From: CAMLJR01 sp964500675
GTDB lineage: Bacteria; Pseudomonadota; Gammaproteobacteria; Pseudomonadales; CAMLJR01
NCBI GenBank assembly: GCA_964500675.1
Contig: CAZCNY010000001.1
Coordinates: 682,001-746,000, forward strand
Direction of reading: 5' to 3'
Length of the DNA: 64,000 nucleotides
Part shown: positions 24,894-39,740 of the stretch, piece by piece
Layout: every line of letters begins with the position of its first letter
Position numbering within the stretch: the first letter of the stretch is position 1
Position numbers and translations under genes: made by a program
Notes under the pieces: generated by a model
What the model was told of the DNA's origin: nothing
What the model saw: only the letters and a program-made list of their open reading frames with translations
Database searches by the model: none

Positions 24894-26534
24894 CTATTGC
24901 TTTTTATTTTTTTTCGCGGAGTCATCCAGCCACTGCGCCAACGTTGTGAATAATTGCGCAACGCGAATGGGTTTGGCGATAAAATCATTCATGCCCACTT
25001 CGAGGCAGCGCGCGCGATCTTCCTTTACCGTATTGGCTGTCATCGCCAAAATCGGCAGTTTAGCCGTACCGGGTAACGCGCGAATTTGCTGCACCGCGGC
25101 AAAACCGTCGAGCTCAGGCATCTGCAAATCCATCAATACCGCATCGTAGTAATGCCCGCCCAGTACGCGAATTTTTTCAACCGCTACTCTGCCGTTATCG
25201 GCGACATCGACCGCAACGTCTTCATATCGTAAAATTGCACTCGCGACTTCCTGATTCAGCGCATTGTCTTCGACGAGCAGCACGCGCGCGCCGCGCAATT
25301 TCTGCTGCATATTTTCAAGTTGCATGGGTGCCGCAAGCGGCTTCTTGATCGTCGCACGCGGCAACGTCAACTCGAAATAGAAATTGCTGCCCTGCCCGAG
25401 CATGCTGTCGACGCCGATATCGCCACCCATCAATTGTACGAGTCGTTTGCAGATCACCAGGCCGAGCCCCGTGCCGCCATAGCGGCGTGTTGTCGACGTA
25501 TCGGCCTGATGAAACGCTTCGAATAAACGTTCGACCTGTTCGCGACTGAGCCCTGGCCCCGTATCGCGCACGGAAAAAAGCAAATGCACAGCCCCGTTCG
25601 ATTGATCGACAATACGCACGCCGATTACCACGGCACCCTCTTCGGTAAATTTAATCGCGTTGCTGCCGAGATTCATCAACACCTGCTGCAAACGCAGTGG
25701 ATCGCCGCGCAGCGCCAGTCCCACTGCATTGCTCTTATCGATATCAAGAGCCAGACCGCGCTCCCGTGCTTGAATCGAAACGATGGAGCCTACATTTTTC
25801 AGCAGCTCGTCGAGATCAAAATCGATTTCTTCCAATTCGAGTTTGCCTGCCTCAACTTTCGAGAAATCGAGAATATCGTTGAGGATACCGAGCAGGAATT
25901 GCGCAGCCGAATCGGTTTTTTTGACGTAGTCGCTCTGCAGATCGCTCAGATCGGTTTTCTGCAATAGATAGCACAGCCCGAGCACGGCATTCAGCGGCGT
26001 GCGAATTTCGTGGCTCATATTGGCGAGAAATAAACTCTTTGCGTTGTTGGCGTCTTCAGCTTCGCGCTTCGCTTCGAGCAACTGTTCGGTGCGCTCCTTG
26101 ATACGCACCTCCAACGTGGCGTTGATCGCTTCAATTTCCTGTTTGGCGGCGCGCAAGGCCTGCTCGGTTTCCCAGCGCCGCAACGCCATTTGAATCGTTG
26201 CGTGCAACTCGCGCTCGGAAAATGGTTTGATCAGGTAGCCGTAGGGTTTGGTCGACCGCGCACGCGCCAGTGTCGTTTCTTCGGAATGCGCGGTTAAATA
26301 AATGACGGGGGGCGATAATTCACCAAGGCGTTCGGCCGTTTGTATACCATCCATGTCGCCTTCAATATTGATATCCATGAGGACGATATCGGGACTGCTT
26401 TGATCGACGCCTTTCAATGCCTGCTCCCCCGACGCTACCACCGAGGGGACTTCATAACCCAGCTTTAACAAGCGCTGTCGCAAATTGAACGCCACGATAC
26501 GCTCGTCTTCGACAATCATTACCTTGGTAGACAT
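24894..26534 (-). CDS. Hybrid signalling protein: receiver - histidine kinase - receiver
   Basis: The 546-residue cytoplasmic protein has three parts. An N-terminal receiver domain spans 3-120 (VMIVEDERIVAF, Asp54 in VLMDINIEGD, Lys in YLIKPFSERE). A coiled coil (120-165) leads into HisKA with His175 in MSHEIRTPLNAVLG and HATPase_c (N-box NLGSNAIKFTEEG, G-boxes DTGPGLS and GGTGLGLVICKRLV). A C-terminal receiver spans 416-535 (Asp469 in LMDLQMPELDGF). No membrane segment is present. The first receiver is of the type often partnered with HisKA_2 kinases, and such a kinase is encoded 6 bp upstream on the same strand. A phosphorelay kinase-to-receiver is therefore likely. Confidence 0.92.
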   Translation of the reverse strand: MSTKVMIVEDERIVAFNLRQRLLKLGYEVPSVVASGEQALKGVDQSSPDIVLMDINIEGDMDGIQTAERLGELSPPVIYLTAHSEETTLARARSTKPYGYLIKPFSERELHATIQMALRRWETEQALRAAKQEIEAINATLEVRIKERTEQLLEAKREAEDANNAKSLFLANMSHEIRTPLNAVLGLCYLLQKTDLSDLQSDYVKKTDSAAQFLLGILNDILDFSKVEAGKLELEEIDFDLDELLKNVGSIVSIQARERGLALDIDKSNAVGLALRGDPLRLQQVLMNLGSNAIKFTEEGAVVIGVRIVDQSNGAVHLLFSVRDTGPGLSREQVERLFEAFHQADTSTTRRYGGTGLGLVICKRLVQLMGGDIGVDSMLGQGSNFYFELTLPRATIKKPLAAPMQLENMQQKLRGARVLLVEDNALNQEVASAILRYEDVAVDVADNGRVAVEKIRVLGGHYYDAVLMDLQMPELDGFAAVQQIRALPGTAKLPILAMTANTVKEDRARCLEVGMNDFIAKPIRVAQLFTTLAQWLDDSAKKNKKQ

Positions 26535-26540
26535 GGCGTA

Positions 26541-28340
26541 CTACTCCGCGGAGTGAGACGTTGGCAAAGCAAAGGTCAGAATAAATTGAGTGGGTTTGCG
26601 TTGAATTGTCAGCGCGCCGTTGACCTGAGACGCGAGCAGTTGCATAAGTTGCAAGCCCAGCGTATCGCTCTGCTCCAGATTGAGATGCTCGGGAATACCG
26701 ACGCCGTCGTCACCAACCACCAGTTCGACGCCATTGTCGCCGAACGGATGCAACTGCAATGAGATCACCCCGGCGCGCTCGTCGGGAAATGCGTGCTTCA
26801 ACGCATTGGTCACGAGTTCATTGATAATGAGTCCACACGGAATCGCAAAATTAATCGGTAAGTGCACCGCATCGGCGCTGATTTCCACACTGATGCGCTG
26901 AGCGTTGATGCCGTACGAGCTAACCAGTGTCGGCACCAATGAATCGACGATACTGGCAAAATCGACGCGCGCAAAATCGTGCGACTGATACAGGGTTTGG
27001 TGAATCAGCGCCATCGAGCGGATGCGATTCTGGCTGTCGCGCAATATTGCATTCACCTGCGGATCGTCGATACGCAATGCCTGCATATCGAGCAGACTGT
27101 CGACGATCTGCAAATTATTTTTGACGCGATGATGAATTTCTCCGAGCAACAACTCCTTCTCTTGCAACGCCGCGCGCACATGCTCTTCTTTTTGTTTGCG
27201 ATCGGAAATATCGACAATCGCGGAAAGCACCATAGGTCCTTCATCGGTCTCGATCGGATTCAACCCGATCTCGATCGGAATTTCGCTGCCGTCCTTGCGG
27301 CGGCCAAACAAATCGCGCCCCGCTCCCATCGGCCGCGATTGCGGCGCATGGAAAAAACTGCCGCGCAATCCTGGATGGTGCGCACGAAATCGCTCGGGAA
27401 CGAGCATCTCGACGGGTGCACCAAGCATTTCTGTACGCGCGTAGCCGAACATCAGTTCGGCTTGAGTATTGACCATCTCTATCGCACCCGCTCGATTGGT
27501 CATCACCATCGCGTTAGGCGCCGATTCAACGACGCGGCGAAACCGCTCTTCCAAGCGCTTACGCGTAGAGATATCGACAATGGCGGAAAGCACCATCGTG
27601 CCCTGCTCGGTTTCTATCGGATTGAGTCCGATCTCGATCGGAATTTCGCTGCCGTCCTTGCGAAGGCCAAACAAATCGCGCCCCGCTCCCATCGGCCGCG
27701 ATTGCGGCGCATGGAAAAAACTGCCGCGCAATCCTGGATGGTGCGCACGAAATCGCTCGGGAACGAGCATCTCGACGGGCGCCCCGAGCATTTCGCTGCG
27801 CGCGTAACCGAATAGATGCTCGGCCTGGGTGTTGACCATTTCTATAGTGCCGGCGCGATTGATCATCACCATCGCGTTAGGCGCCGACTCCACCACGCGG
27901 CGAAAACGTTCTTCAAACTGTTTATGCGCGGACACATCGCGGGTTACTTTAGCGTAGCCACGCAATCGGCCAGAATTGTCTAGCAGTGGAGTAATGACAA
28001 CATGCGCATGAAAATGGGAACCATCCTTGCGCACGCGCCACCCTTCCGCCTCATAGCGACCCGTATTCCGCGTTGTTTCCAGTTCGCGCTCGGGCACGCC
28101 GAGAGCAATATCTTCCGGCGTGTAAAAAATCGAAAAATGCCGATTGATAATTTCCGCGGGGGCATAACCTTTGATCCGCTGAGCACCGGTGTTCCAGCTC
28201 GACACGCGGCCGTCGAGATCGAGCATGAAAATAGCGTAGTCCTGCACACACGAGACAAGTAAACGAAAGCGTTCTTCGCTTTCTAACAGCGCTTGCTCCA
28301 ACCGCAGGTGCCCATCCTGTTTTCCTTCTGCGTCTATCAT
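26541..28340 (-). CDS. Triple-PAS sensor histidine kinase (HisKA_2 type)
   Basis: The 599-residue soluble kinase has PAS1 (about 20-140: FRLLVSCVQDYAIFMLDLDG, then YAKVTRDVSAHKQFEE), PAS2 (145-264), PAS3 (266-385), and a HisKA_2 dimerisation domain with EIHHRVKNNLQIVDSLLDMQ (His403/404). A HATPase_c domain follows (NELVTNALKHAF, VVGDDGVGIP). No transmembrane segments are present. PAS2 and PAS3 are near-identical with a 121-residue (363-bp) period, much of it identical in DNA, pointing to a recent duplication or gene conversion. The gene reads directly into the hybrid REC-kinase-REC gene 6 bp downstream. Signal unknown. Confidence 0.92.
   Translation of the reverse strand: MIDAEGKQDGHLRLEQALLESEERFRLLVSCVQDYAIFMLDLDGRVSSWNTGAQRIKGYAPAEIINRHFSIFYTPEDIALGVPERELETTRNTGRYEAEGWRVRKDGSHFHAHVVITPLLDNSGRLRGYAKVTRDVSAHKQFEERFRRVVESAPNAMVMINRAGTIEMVNTQAEHLFGYARSEMLGAPVEMLVPERFRAHHPGLRGSFFHAPQSRPMGAGRDLFGLRKDGSEIPIEIGLNPIETEQGTMVLSAIVDISTRKRLEERFRRVVESAPNAMVMTNRAGAIEMVNTQAELMFGYARTEMLGAPVEMLVPERFRAHHPGLRGSFFHAPQSRPMGAGRDLFGRRKDGSEIPIEIGLNPIETDEGPMVLSAIVDISDRKQKEEHVRAALQEKELLLGEIHHRVKNNLQIVDSLLDMQALRIDDPQVNAILRDSQNRIRSMALIHQTLYQSHDFARVDFASIVDSLVPTLVSSYGINAQRISVEISADAVHLPINFAIPCGLIINELVTNALKHAFPDERAGVISLQLHPFGDNGVELVVGDDGVGIPEHLNLEQSDTLGLQLMQLLASQVNGALTIQRKPTQFILTFALPTSHSAE
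27183..27908 (-). repeat. 363-bp internal duplication encoding PAS2 and PAS3
   Basis: Codons 145-265 and 266-386 align at a fixed 363-bp offset. The segment beginning GGAATTTCGCTGCCGTCCTT occurs at 27277 and again at 27640, and the following ~150 bp are almost identical. Differences cluster at the start and end of each unit. Confidence 0.92.
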
Positions 28341-28659
28341 CCATCACATCCCGTATCCGGTAAACTAAACGCGCACCCAACAATGCACCAGAAGCGCTCT
28401 TAACGTATATTAAACCGCTAAAACCGCATGCTGAGCTTAGCGTAGCGCCCGCAAAAAGTATCTGCATTAAAAATATTTTCATACTTAAAAATCCGCGCAA
28501 CCGATTTATTAAGTCTGGCAATAACAAAGCAATATCGTTAGATGGAACAATATTGGTAAAGCTGTTTTAATCGGCGCTGCTTTTCTGACAAATCGCTAAC
28601 GCGTAATAGCCGCACGCTACACTCGGCATACATGACATCACCCGCCGCGAGTAATCACC
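28341..28659. other. Divergent intergenic region
   Basis: This 319-bp stretch between the PAS kinase and the crotonase is visibly AT-richer, with T-runs and A-runs at 28440-28560. I see no supported gene, RNA fold or consensus promoter; it presumably holds promoters for both neighbours. Confidence 0.5.
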
Positions 28660-29457
28660 ATGGTCAAACGCATTCAAATCGACATCGATAACGCCGGTAT
28701 CACCCACGTGCAACTCGTGCGCGCCGATAAACACAATGCGCTCGATTTGGCTGCATTCGGCGAGCTGACCGCCGCCGCCGCGCAATTGCGCGCGAACAAC
28801 GCGGTGCGAGTTGTCGTCATGTCGGGACAAGGGCCCGCATTTTGCGCCGGTATCGATACGCGTTTGTTTGCCGAGATGCACGCAGCGGAGACGCTGTTGC
28901 GCAGTGTCGATGAGAACGGCGCCAACGGTGTGCAACGCGCGGTGTGGGCATGGCGTTTACTGCCCGTGCCCGTCATCGCCGCGGTGCACGGCTCAGCGTT
29001 TGGCGGCGGTTTGCAGTTGATGTCGGCGGCCGATATCCGCTGCGTGCATCCCGCGACGCAACTCAGCATTATGGAAATCGAATACGGCATCGTGCCCGAT
29101 ATGTCGGGTACACAATTATGGAAGGGATTGGTTCGCACCGATGCGGTGAGAGAACTGACCTATACCGCGCGCATCTTCAGTGGCAGCGAAGCACAGGTAT
29201 TGGGTTTCGCCACGCATGTCACCGAGGAACCGTTAATCGCGGCGATGGAAATCGCGCGCGCCATCGCCGCTAAAAATCCACAGGCGATTCGCGCCGCGAA
29301 ACGCCTGTTCAATGCGCAACTAAACGATTCGACAACGGCAGGATTGCAGCGCGAACGCGACGAGCAGCTCGCGCTGCTGTTCTCGTCCAATCAGCGCGAA
29401 GCGGTCGCGGCAAAAATGGAAAAGCGGACGGCGTGCTTTGTCGATCCTGAACCTTAA
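28660..29457 (+). CDS. Enoyl-CoA hydratase/isomerase (crotonase) family protein
   Basis: The 265-residue crotonase-fold protein shows the oxyanion-hole segments PAFCAGIDTRLF (about 66-77) and GSAFGGGLQLMSAADIRC (about 110-127). The C-terminal IARAIAAKNPQAIRAAKRLF helix is also typical. Catalytic acids at the usual Glu/Glu positions are not obvious: the second site reads EIEYGIVPDMSGTQLW, with Asp near the position used by isomerases. A dienoyl-CoA or enoyl-CoA isomerase-like role is as likely as hydration. It stands alone, convergent with the next gene (6 bp between stops). Confidence 0.88.
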   Translation: MVKRIQIDIDNAGITHVQLVRADKHNALDLAAFGELTAAAAQLRANNAVRVVVMSGQGPAFCAGIDTRLFAEMHAAETLLRSVDENGANGVQRAVWAWRLLPVPVIAAVHGSAFGGGLQLMSAADIRCVHPATQLSIMEIEYGIVPDMSGTQLWKGLVRTDAVRELTYTARIFSGSEAQVLGFATHVTEEPLIAAMEIARAIAAKNPQAIRAAKRLFNAQLNDSTTAGLQRERDEQLALLFSSNQREAVAAKMEKRTACFVDPEP

Positions 29458-29463
29458 AATATA

Positions 29464-30174
29464 TCAATTCAGCGCGAGCTTATCGGCGTCGCAATGCAGG
29501 TAGCGCGATGCGGCGAGCCAATGCGGATCGGGATAATACGAAAAGATAAATTGCCCGCCCTTGAGCGTATCGATCATCCGGCGTGCGATGCCGCTGCGCA
29601 CCGCGGGGCAACCCCAGCTGCGGCCGACGCGGCCCTGTTTGCGCGCGAAATCGGCGTTCACATACGGCGCGCCGTGCATGACGATGTCGCGTTCGCGCGC
29701 GTTGTCATTGAAGCCCGCTTCGAGTCCGTCCATGCGCAGCGAGTAACCATTGCTGCCGTTGTAAGTATCGAGCGTGCGAAATAAGCCGAGGCTCGACTTG
29801 AGGCTGCCTTCCGCGTTGGAAAAATCATGCGCGTAATTTGCGCCTGAATTGCGTCCATGCGCGACGAGTTCGCGATAGAGCAACGTGCGCTTTTGCAAAT
29901 CGAAAACCCACAGGCGCGGCTCGGTCGACGGCAGCGAATAATCGATCACGGCGAGCCGCTGCGATGAACTCATGCCGTGCGCGGTGGCACAATGCATGGC
30001 GGTGACAGCGAGATCGAGCACGTCGACATCGAGCGCGGGTGCGGCGTGCGCAAGCGCATCGACAAGCTTGTTATGGATTGCAGGCGCCGCGTGGATGGCG
30101 GATGTCGCGCAAGATAAAAACACGGCACAAAAAAATCGCAACGATGCCGACAGGCACTGGAGTTTCTTCAGCAT
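29464..30174 (-). CDS. Murein L,D-transpeptidase catalytic-domain protein (YkuD_2 type)
   Basis: The 236-residue secreted protein has a signal peptide with hydrophobic FFCAVFLSCATSAIHA cut near AHA-AP. The catalytic region contains LWVFDLQKRTLLYRELVAHG and GRNSGANYAHDFSNAEGSLK. An MHGAPYVN histidine and the nucleophile Cys189 in GRSWGCPAV follow, matching the H...S-x-GC pattern of L,D-transpeptidase-like enzymes. It probably acts on peptidoglycan in the periplasm; cross-linking versus other activity cannot be told. A second L,D-transpeptidase gene lies 205 bp away, divergently transcribed. Confidence 0.88.
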   Translation of the reverse strand: MLKKLQCLSASLRFFCAVFLSCATSAIHAAPAIHNKLVDALAHAAPALDVDVLDLAVTAMHCATAHGMSSSQRLAVIDYSLPSTEPRLWVFDLQKRTLLYRELVAHGRNSGANYAHDFSNAEGSLKSSLGLFRTLDTYNGSNGYSLRMDGLEAGFNDNARERDIVMHGAPYVNADFARKQGRVGRSWGCPAVRSGIARRMIDTLKGGQFIFSYYPDPHWLAASRYLHCDADKLALN

Positions 30175-30379
30175 GGGTCATCTCTAATCGTCGGCGGCCC
30201 TGCCCTTATCCAAACTTTTCGGAAACACGCCGACGGCGCAGGTGAAATAATAACCGCTGATCGTGCAGGGCGCCACCCGCCATTGTTCGCAACGTAAGCA
30301 ATTCCCGCCTATTTTGTGATCTGGATGACGTTATCGCCGATATAATTCGCCCCCTCCATACACAAAAAGAGAGACCGAT

Positions 30380-32026
30380 GTGCGCGGCCTAATCGCCTTA
30401 TTGCTGATACTTGGACTTGCCACCACCTGGGCCATAGACACTACCGCATCCCCCGCCGACACCGGCAAATACGCTGTTTCGCAAACTATTCGCAGCGATA
30501 TCGAGGCCATGCCCGATACGCATGCACGTGCGCTGTTGATCGGCGGCCTGTCGCTGCCGCAGGCCATCGCAAAATTCTACGCGGCGCGCGCATACGCACC
30601 GGCTTGGGACAGCGATGCCATCGTCGAGCAATTGTTTACCGAAATCGATAATTTGCGCGGCGATGGCCTCGAACCCGAAGATTATCGATTGAGCGCATTG
30701 CGTGCGCGCTTCGCGCGATTACCTGCCACTGATGTAATGACCGCAGCCGCCGTAAAAGTACGCGCGGATTTCGATGTGGCGGCATCGCGCGCTTATTTAC
30801 TTTCGCTCGCGCATTTATTTCGCGGCAAAGTGAATCCCGCGGCGCTCGATCCGCAATGGAATTTCACGCGCAACGATATCGCGCTGAAGGAAGCGATGAA
30901 AATCGTCAACGACGGCATCGCGCAGCATGATCTCGCCGCTGTCTACGAACGCGCGCGACCGCAGCATTTTTTGTATCAGCGTGCGCGCGCTGCGCTCAAA
31001 CGTCTGCGCGCCATTGCGAACGCGGGTGGCTGGCCGCAGATCGATACGCAACGATTGCTGAAACCCGGCATGAGCGATCCGCACATTGCCGTACTGCGCT
31101 CGCGTCTGCTCGACAACGGAACGACACACCATACGGAAACGGGCGATGCCGATTTTTACGATAGCGAACTCGTCGCCGCCGTGCGCAACTATCAACGCGA
31201 ACAATATCTCGATGCCGACGGCATCGTCGGTCCCGCCACGCGCGCGGCGCTGAATGTCTCGGTACAAACGCGCATCGATCAGCTGCGCGTCAATCTCGAA
31301 CGCGGCCGTTGGTTATTGCACGATCTGAATGGCGATTTTGTCGTGGTCGATATTGCCGGTTACAAAATCTATTTTTTTAGAGACGGGCAGCGCGTATGGC
31401 AATCGCAGGTGCAGGTCGGCCAGCGCTATCGTAAAACACCGGTATTCAAAGCCAAAATCACTTACATCACCTTCAATCCGACCTGGACCGTGCCGCCGAC
31501 AATTTTACGCAAAGACATATTGCCGAAATTAAAACGCAACCTCGGTTATCTTGCCAAAAATAATATTCGCGTGCTCGACAACAACGACCGCCAGCTCGAT
31601 CCGCAAACGATCGATTGGAATAGTCCGCCAGGCAACATCACGCTGCGCCAGGATGCGGGCGACGATGCCGCGCTCGGTCAGGTCGCGATCCGCTTTCCCA
31701 ACCCCTATTCGGTCTATCTGCACGATACCCCGCACCGCGAATTATTCGGTAATACGATTCGCGCGTTCAGCTCGGGCTGTATTCGCGTCGAGCGCCCGCT
31801 TGAGCTCGTGGAGCTATTATTCAACGATCCACAAAAATGGAATCGCGCCGCCATCGAACAATTCATCGCAACCGACGCAACGCGCAACGTGTATTTACCG
31901 AAGCCGGTGCCGATTCTGTTGGAGTACTGGACGGTCGATTTATTCGAGGATGGGACTATGGGATTTAAACCCGATATTTACGATCGCGACGCGGCGGTAT
32001 TGAAAGCATTGAATGCGCGGCTGTAG
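30380..32026 (+). CDS. ycbB: L,D-transpeptidase, YcbB (LdtD) type
   Basis: The 548-residue periplasmic enzyme forms 3-3 cross-links in peptidoglycan. Start: GTG at 30380; an overlapping ATG two bases earlier meets a stop after four codons. The signal segment (LIALLLILGLATTWA) is followed by the scaffold region (IGGLSLPQAIAKFYAARAYA). Next is a peptidoglycan-binding helix domain (GMSDPHIAVLRSRLL, EQYLDADGIVGPATRAALNV) and the YkuD catalytic domain with SVYLHDTPHRELFG and Cys at about 467 in SSGCIRVERPLELVELLF. Its stop codon begins an 18-bp duplication. Confidence 0.94.
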   Translation: MRGLIALLLILGLATTWAIDTTASPADTGKYAVSQTIRSDIEAMPDTHARALLIGGLSLPQAIAKFYAARAYAPAWDSDAIVEQLFTEIDNLRGDGLEPEDYRLSALRARFARLPATDVMTAAAVKVRADFDVAASRAYLLSLAHLFRGKVNPAALDPQWNFTRNDIALKEAMKIVNDGIAQHDLAAVYERARPQHFLYQRARAALKRLRAIANAGGWPQIDTQRLLKPGMSDPHIAVLRSRLLDNGTTHHTETGDADFYDSELVAAVRNYQREQYLDADGIVGPATRAALNVSVQTRIDQLRVNLERGRWLLHDLNGDFVVVDIAGYKIYFFRDGQRVWQSQVQVGQRYRKTPVFKAKITYITFNPTWTVPPTILRKDILPKLKRNLGYLAKNNIRVLDNNDRQLDPQTIDWNSPPGNITLRQDAGDDAALGQVAIRFPNPYSVYLHDTPHRELFGNTIRAFSSGCIRVERPLELVELLFNDPQKWNRAAIEQFIATDATRNVYLPKPVPILLEYWTVDLFEDGTMGFKPDIYDRDAAVLKALNARL

Positions 32027-32060
32027 TATCACACACAACTCAAGTATCACGCACAATACA
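32025..32060. repeat. 18-bp tandem duplication at the ycbB stop
   Basis: AGTATCAC-CACA(A/-) units start at 32025 and 32043 (period 18, two mismatches). The first begins inside the TAG stop codon of ycbB. Confidence 0.6.
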
Positions 32061-32098
32061 TCAGCCATAAACCACAAATTCCGCCAAGGAGAAACACT

Positions 32099-32338
32099 AT
32101 GTCGAAACCACAGATCGCTCAGAAGGCGCCGTATGCCATCGATGTCAGCGCGGGTAAAAATTACTGGTGGTGCGCATGCGGAAAAAGTGCAAAGCAACCA
32201 TTTTGCGACGGCTCGCATAAAGATACCGAATTCACACCTGTGGAATACAAAGCCACAGAAAGCAAAAAAGTCTATTTCTGCGGCTGCAAACAGACCGGCA
32301 ACAAACCGCTTTGCGATGGCACGCATCAGAAGCTGTAA
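32099..32338 (+). CDS. CDGSH-type iron-sulfur protein (two motifs)
   Basis: This 79-residue protein has two zinc-finger-like CDGSH motifs, each a 3Cys-1His ligand set for a [2Fe-2S] cluster: CACGKSAKQPFCDGSH (about 25-40) and CGCKQTGNKPLCDGTH (about 61-76). The tandem form is common in bacteria and is a redox or cluster-transfer protein of unsettled role. AAGGAG lies 8 nt before the ATG. No membrane anchor is present. Confidence 0.93.
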   Translation: MSKPQIAQKAPYAIDVSAGKNYWWCACGKSAKQPFCDGSHKDTEFTPVEYKATESKKVYFCGCKQTGNKPLCDGTHQKL

Positions 32339-32365
32339 TCACCACGAATCAACAGCGGAGCCATT

Positions 32366-32560
32366 ATGGGTAAGAAAACTGTACCGACTCCACCGAAAAT
32401 AACACCTACCGAACGTATCGCTCGCGCTCGCGCTTTGCGTGCCGGATTATCTATCGAAAATTTTAAAGCTAGCGATATCGATGTTTTTAAAAGAGCATCC
32501 GAACACGTATTTGAAAAAGTGTGGGATAGCGATGATGATGTCGCCTATGACAATCTATAA
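32366..32560 (+). CDS. Small protein resembling a type II antitoxin
   Basis: This is a 64-residue basic-then-acidic protein with GGAG 7 nt before the ATG. The C-terminus (FEKVWDSDDDVAYDNL) resembles the acidic toxin-neutralising tail ending in W-D-N/S-x-x-D-x-x-Y-D-x-L found in many type II antitoxins. The N-terminus (TPTERIARARALRAGLSIEN) shows no clear DNA-binding fold. No toxin gene follows on the same strand; the next gene is convergent. This may be an orphan or remnant. The antitoxin identity is inferred from the tail only. Confidence 0.5.
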   Translation: MGKKTVPTPPKITPTERIARARALRAGLSIENFKASDIDVFKRASEHVFEKVWDSDDDVAYDNL

Positions 32561-32619
32561 AAGAAGATTTCAAAAGTGTCTAACCCCATCGATTTTATGT
32601 TTGCGCAATGAGTAATCCA

Positions 32620-33513
32620 TCAATCGTTTCCATCCAACAACTTGTTCACGAACTCTTTTTTAGACCCCTCCCTTTCTCTCAGGTAGTCGGCTACTTTGAT
32701 TTTGACTATCTCCGAATCTACTCGCGCAAAAAACTGCTCAAGCTCTTCAATAGCAGAAATCGCGGCATCCACATTTTCTTTAGTTGGTTCACCTCTTCCA
32801 TGTGCAGCTAAATTGCGAATGCGTCGGGTTTCTGCCATCTTGTCCGACAGTTCCTGCGGTATGTAAATCCCGAATTTTTCCAGATAGGAAGAGGAGAAAA
32901 TATGCCACGGCGGTCTTCGCCTTAACTCTGGCCCCAACCCCACACTCTCACCAAATTTAATTACTTGTTTCTCTAAATATGTCATAGCTGCGAGTAAAGC
33001 GCCCAGAGGATGAAGCTTGCCAAACCCTTTAAGATTTTCAAGCTCTGAATCACTTTTTGGATCTCGAACTTGAAATACCAATAAATCTTTTTCATCCATG
33101 AACTGGGCCATAACCTCTTCAAAGTCTTGATCATAATGCGCACCAAGAACCTCTTTAAAGAAATCCCTAGCAATATTCGTATAAAAAATAGTTGTCAATT
33201 CATTTGGCGAGCCAAATCGATGTTGCAATGCGTTTCGCTCATCAATAAGAAGTTCTATCTTATTTAAATAAGGAATTTCTAAGTTTTTTTCCTGGAGAGC
33301 CTTGATACAAGCATGAATTGATATCGTCTCCTTGGATCCCTTATAGATAGATTCGCCAGAGTCCAACACCAAATCTTTTAAGATTAATTCGATGGCATTT
33401 GCCAAGTGAAGAATGACCAACTTTCTATCAAGCTCCTTTTTCCCATTGAAATGAGAAAACGCATGCCCCAAAAGCTCCATTGCACTTTGGAATAATGGTG
33501 ACTCTATTGCCAT
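32620..33513 (-). CDS. Hypothetical protein with two HEPN-like R-x4-H motifs
   Basis: This is a 297-residue soluble protein starting at the ATG 33511-33513 (GGACGA upstream; the frame extends six codons to a TTG). I do not recognise a named family. Two RNxxxH motifs characteristic of HEPN folds are visible: DERNALQHRFG (Arg93-His98) and RRIRNLAAHGRGE (Arg233-His238). Each lies at the end of a helical block (LHLANAIELILKDLVLDSGE before the first). HEPN proteins are often RNases in defence, toxin-antitoxin or stress systems. The gene is clearly AT-richer than its neighbours and uses AAA/AAT/TTA codons freely, suggesting acquisition by transfer. Target and partner are unknown. Confidence 0.65.
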   Translation of the reverse strand: MAIESPLFQSAMELLGHAFSHFNGKKELDRKLVILHLANAIELILKDLVLDSGESIYKGSKETISIHACIKALQEKNLEIPYLNKIELLIDERNALQHRFGSPNELTTIFYTNIARDFFKEVLGAHYDQDFEEVMAQFMDEKDLLVFQVRDPKSDSELENLKGFGKLHPLGALLAAMTYLEKQVIKFGESVGLGPELRRRPPWHIFSSSYLEKFGIYIPQELSDKMAETRRIRNLAAHGRGEPTKENVDAAISAIEELEQFFARVDSEIVKIKVADYLREREGSKKEFVNKLLDGND

Positions 33514-33592
33514 AGCTCGTCCGTTAATCAAAATAGATATGGTGATAATCGCTTAACTTAGTACGTGAATCCGATGATGTCTAGGCACAAAC

Positions 33593-33621
33593 AAAAACGG
33601 CTCCACACAGGAGCCGTTTTT
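33593..33621. terminator. Bidirectional Rho-independent terminator (gltD / HEPN-gene flank)
   Basis: AAAAACGGCTCC - ACACA - GGAGCCGTTTTT: seven-base-pair GC-rich stem extended by A-T pairs, giving a T-tract on either strand. It ends the gltBD transcript on the minus strand. Confidence 0.9.
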
Positions 33622-33640
33622 TATTTCGTCATTCGATGAA

Positions 33641-35098
<1,458 letters not shown>

Positions 35099-35129
35099 AA
35101 CTCTTTACTCAATCTCCCCGTTCGCTAAA

Positions 35130-39740
<4,611 letters not shown>

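Noticed and set aside
28660..29457. Assignment of the crotonase to a specific pathway (e.g. fadB, paaF)
   Set aside because: No linked beta-oxidation or aromatic catabolism genes, and the catalytic acid pattern is ambiguous.
32366..33513. Complete toxin-antitoxin operon formed by the small gene and the HEPN-like gene
   Set aside because: The two genes are convergent with separate starts, unlike a standard type II operon; kept only as a speculative link.
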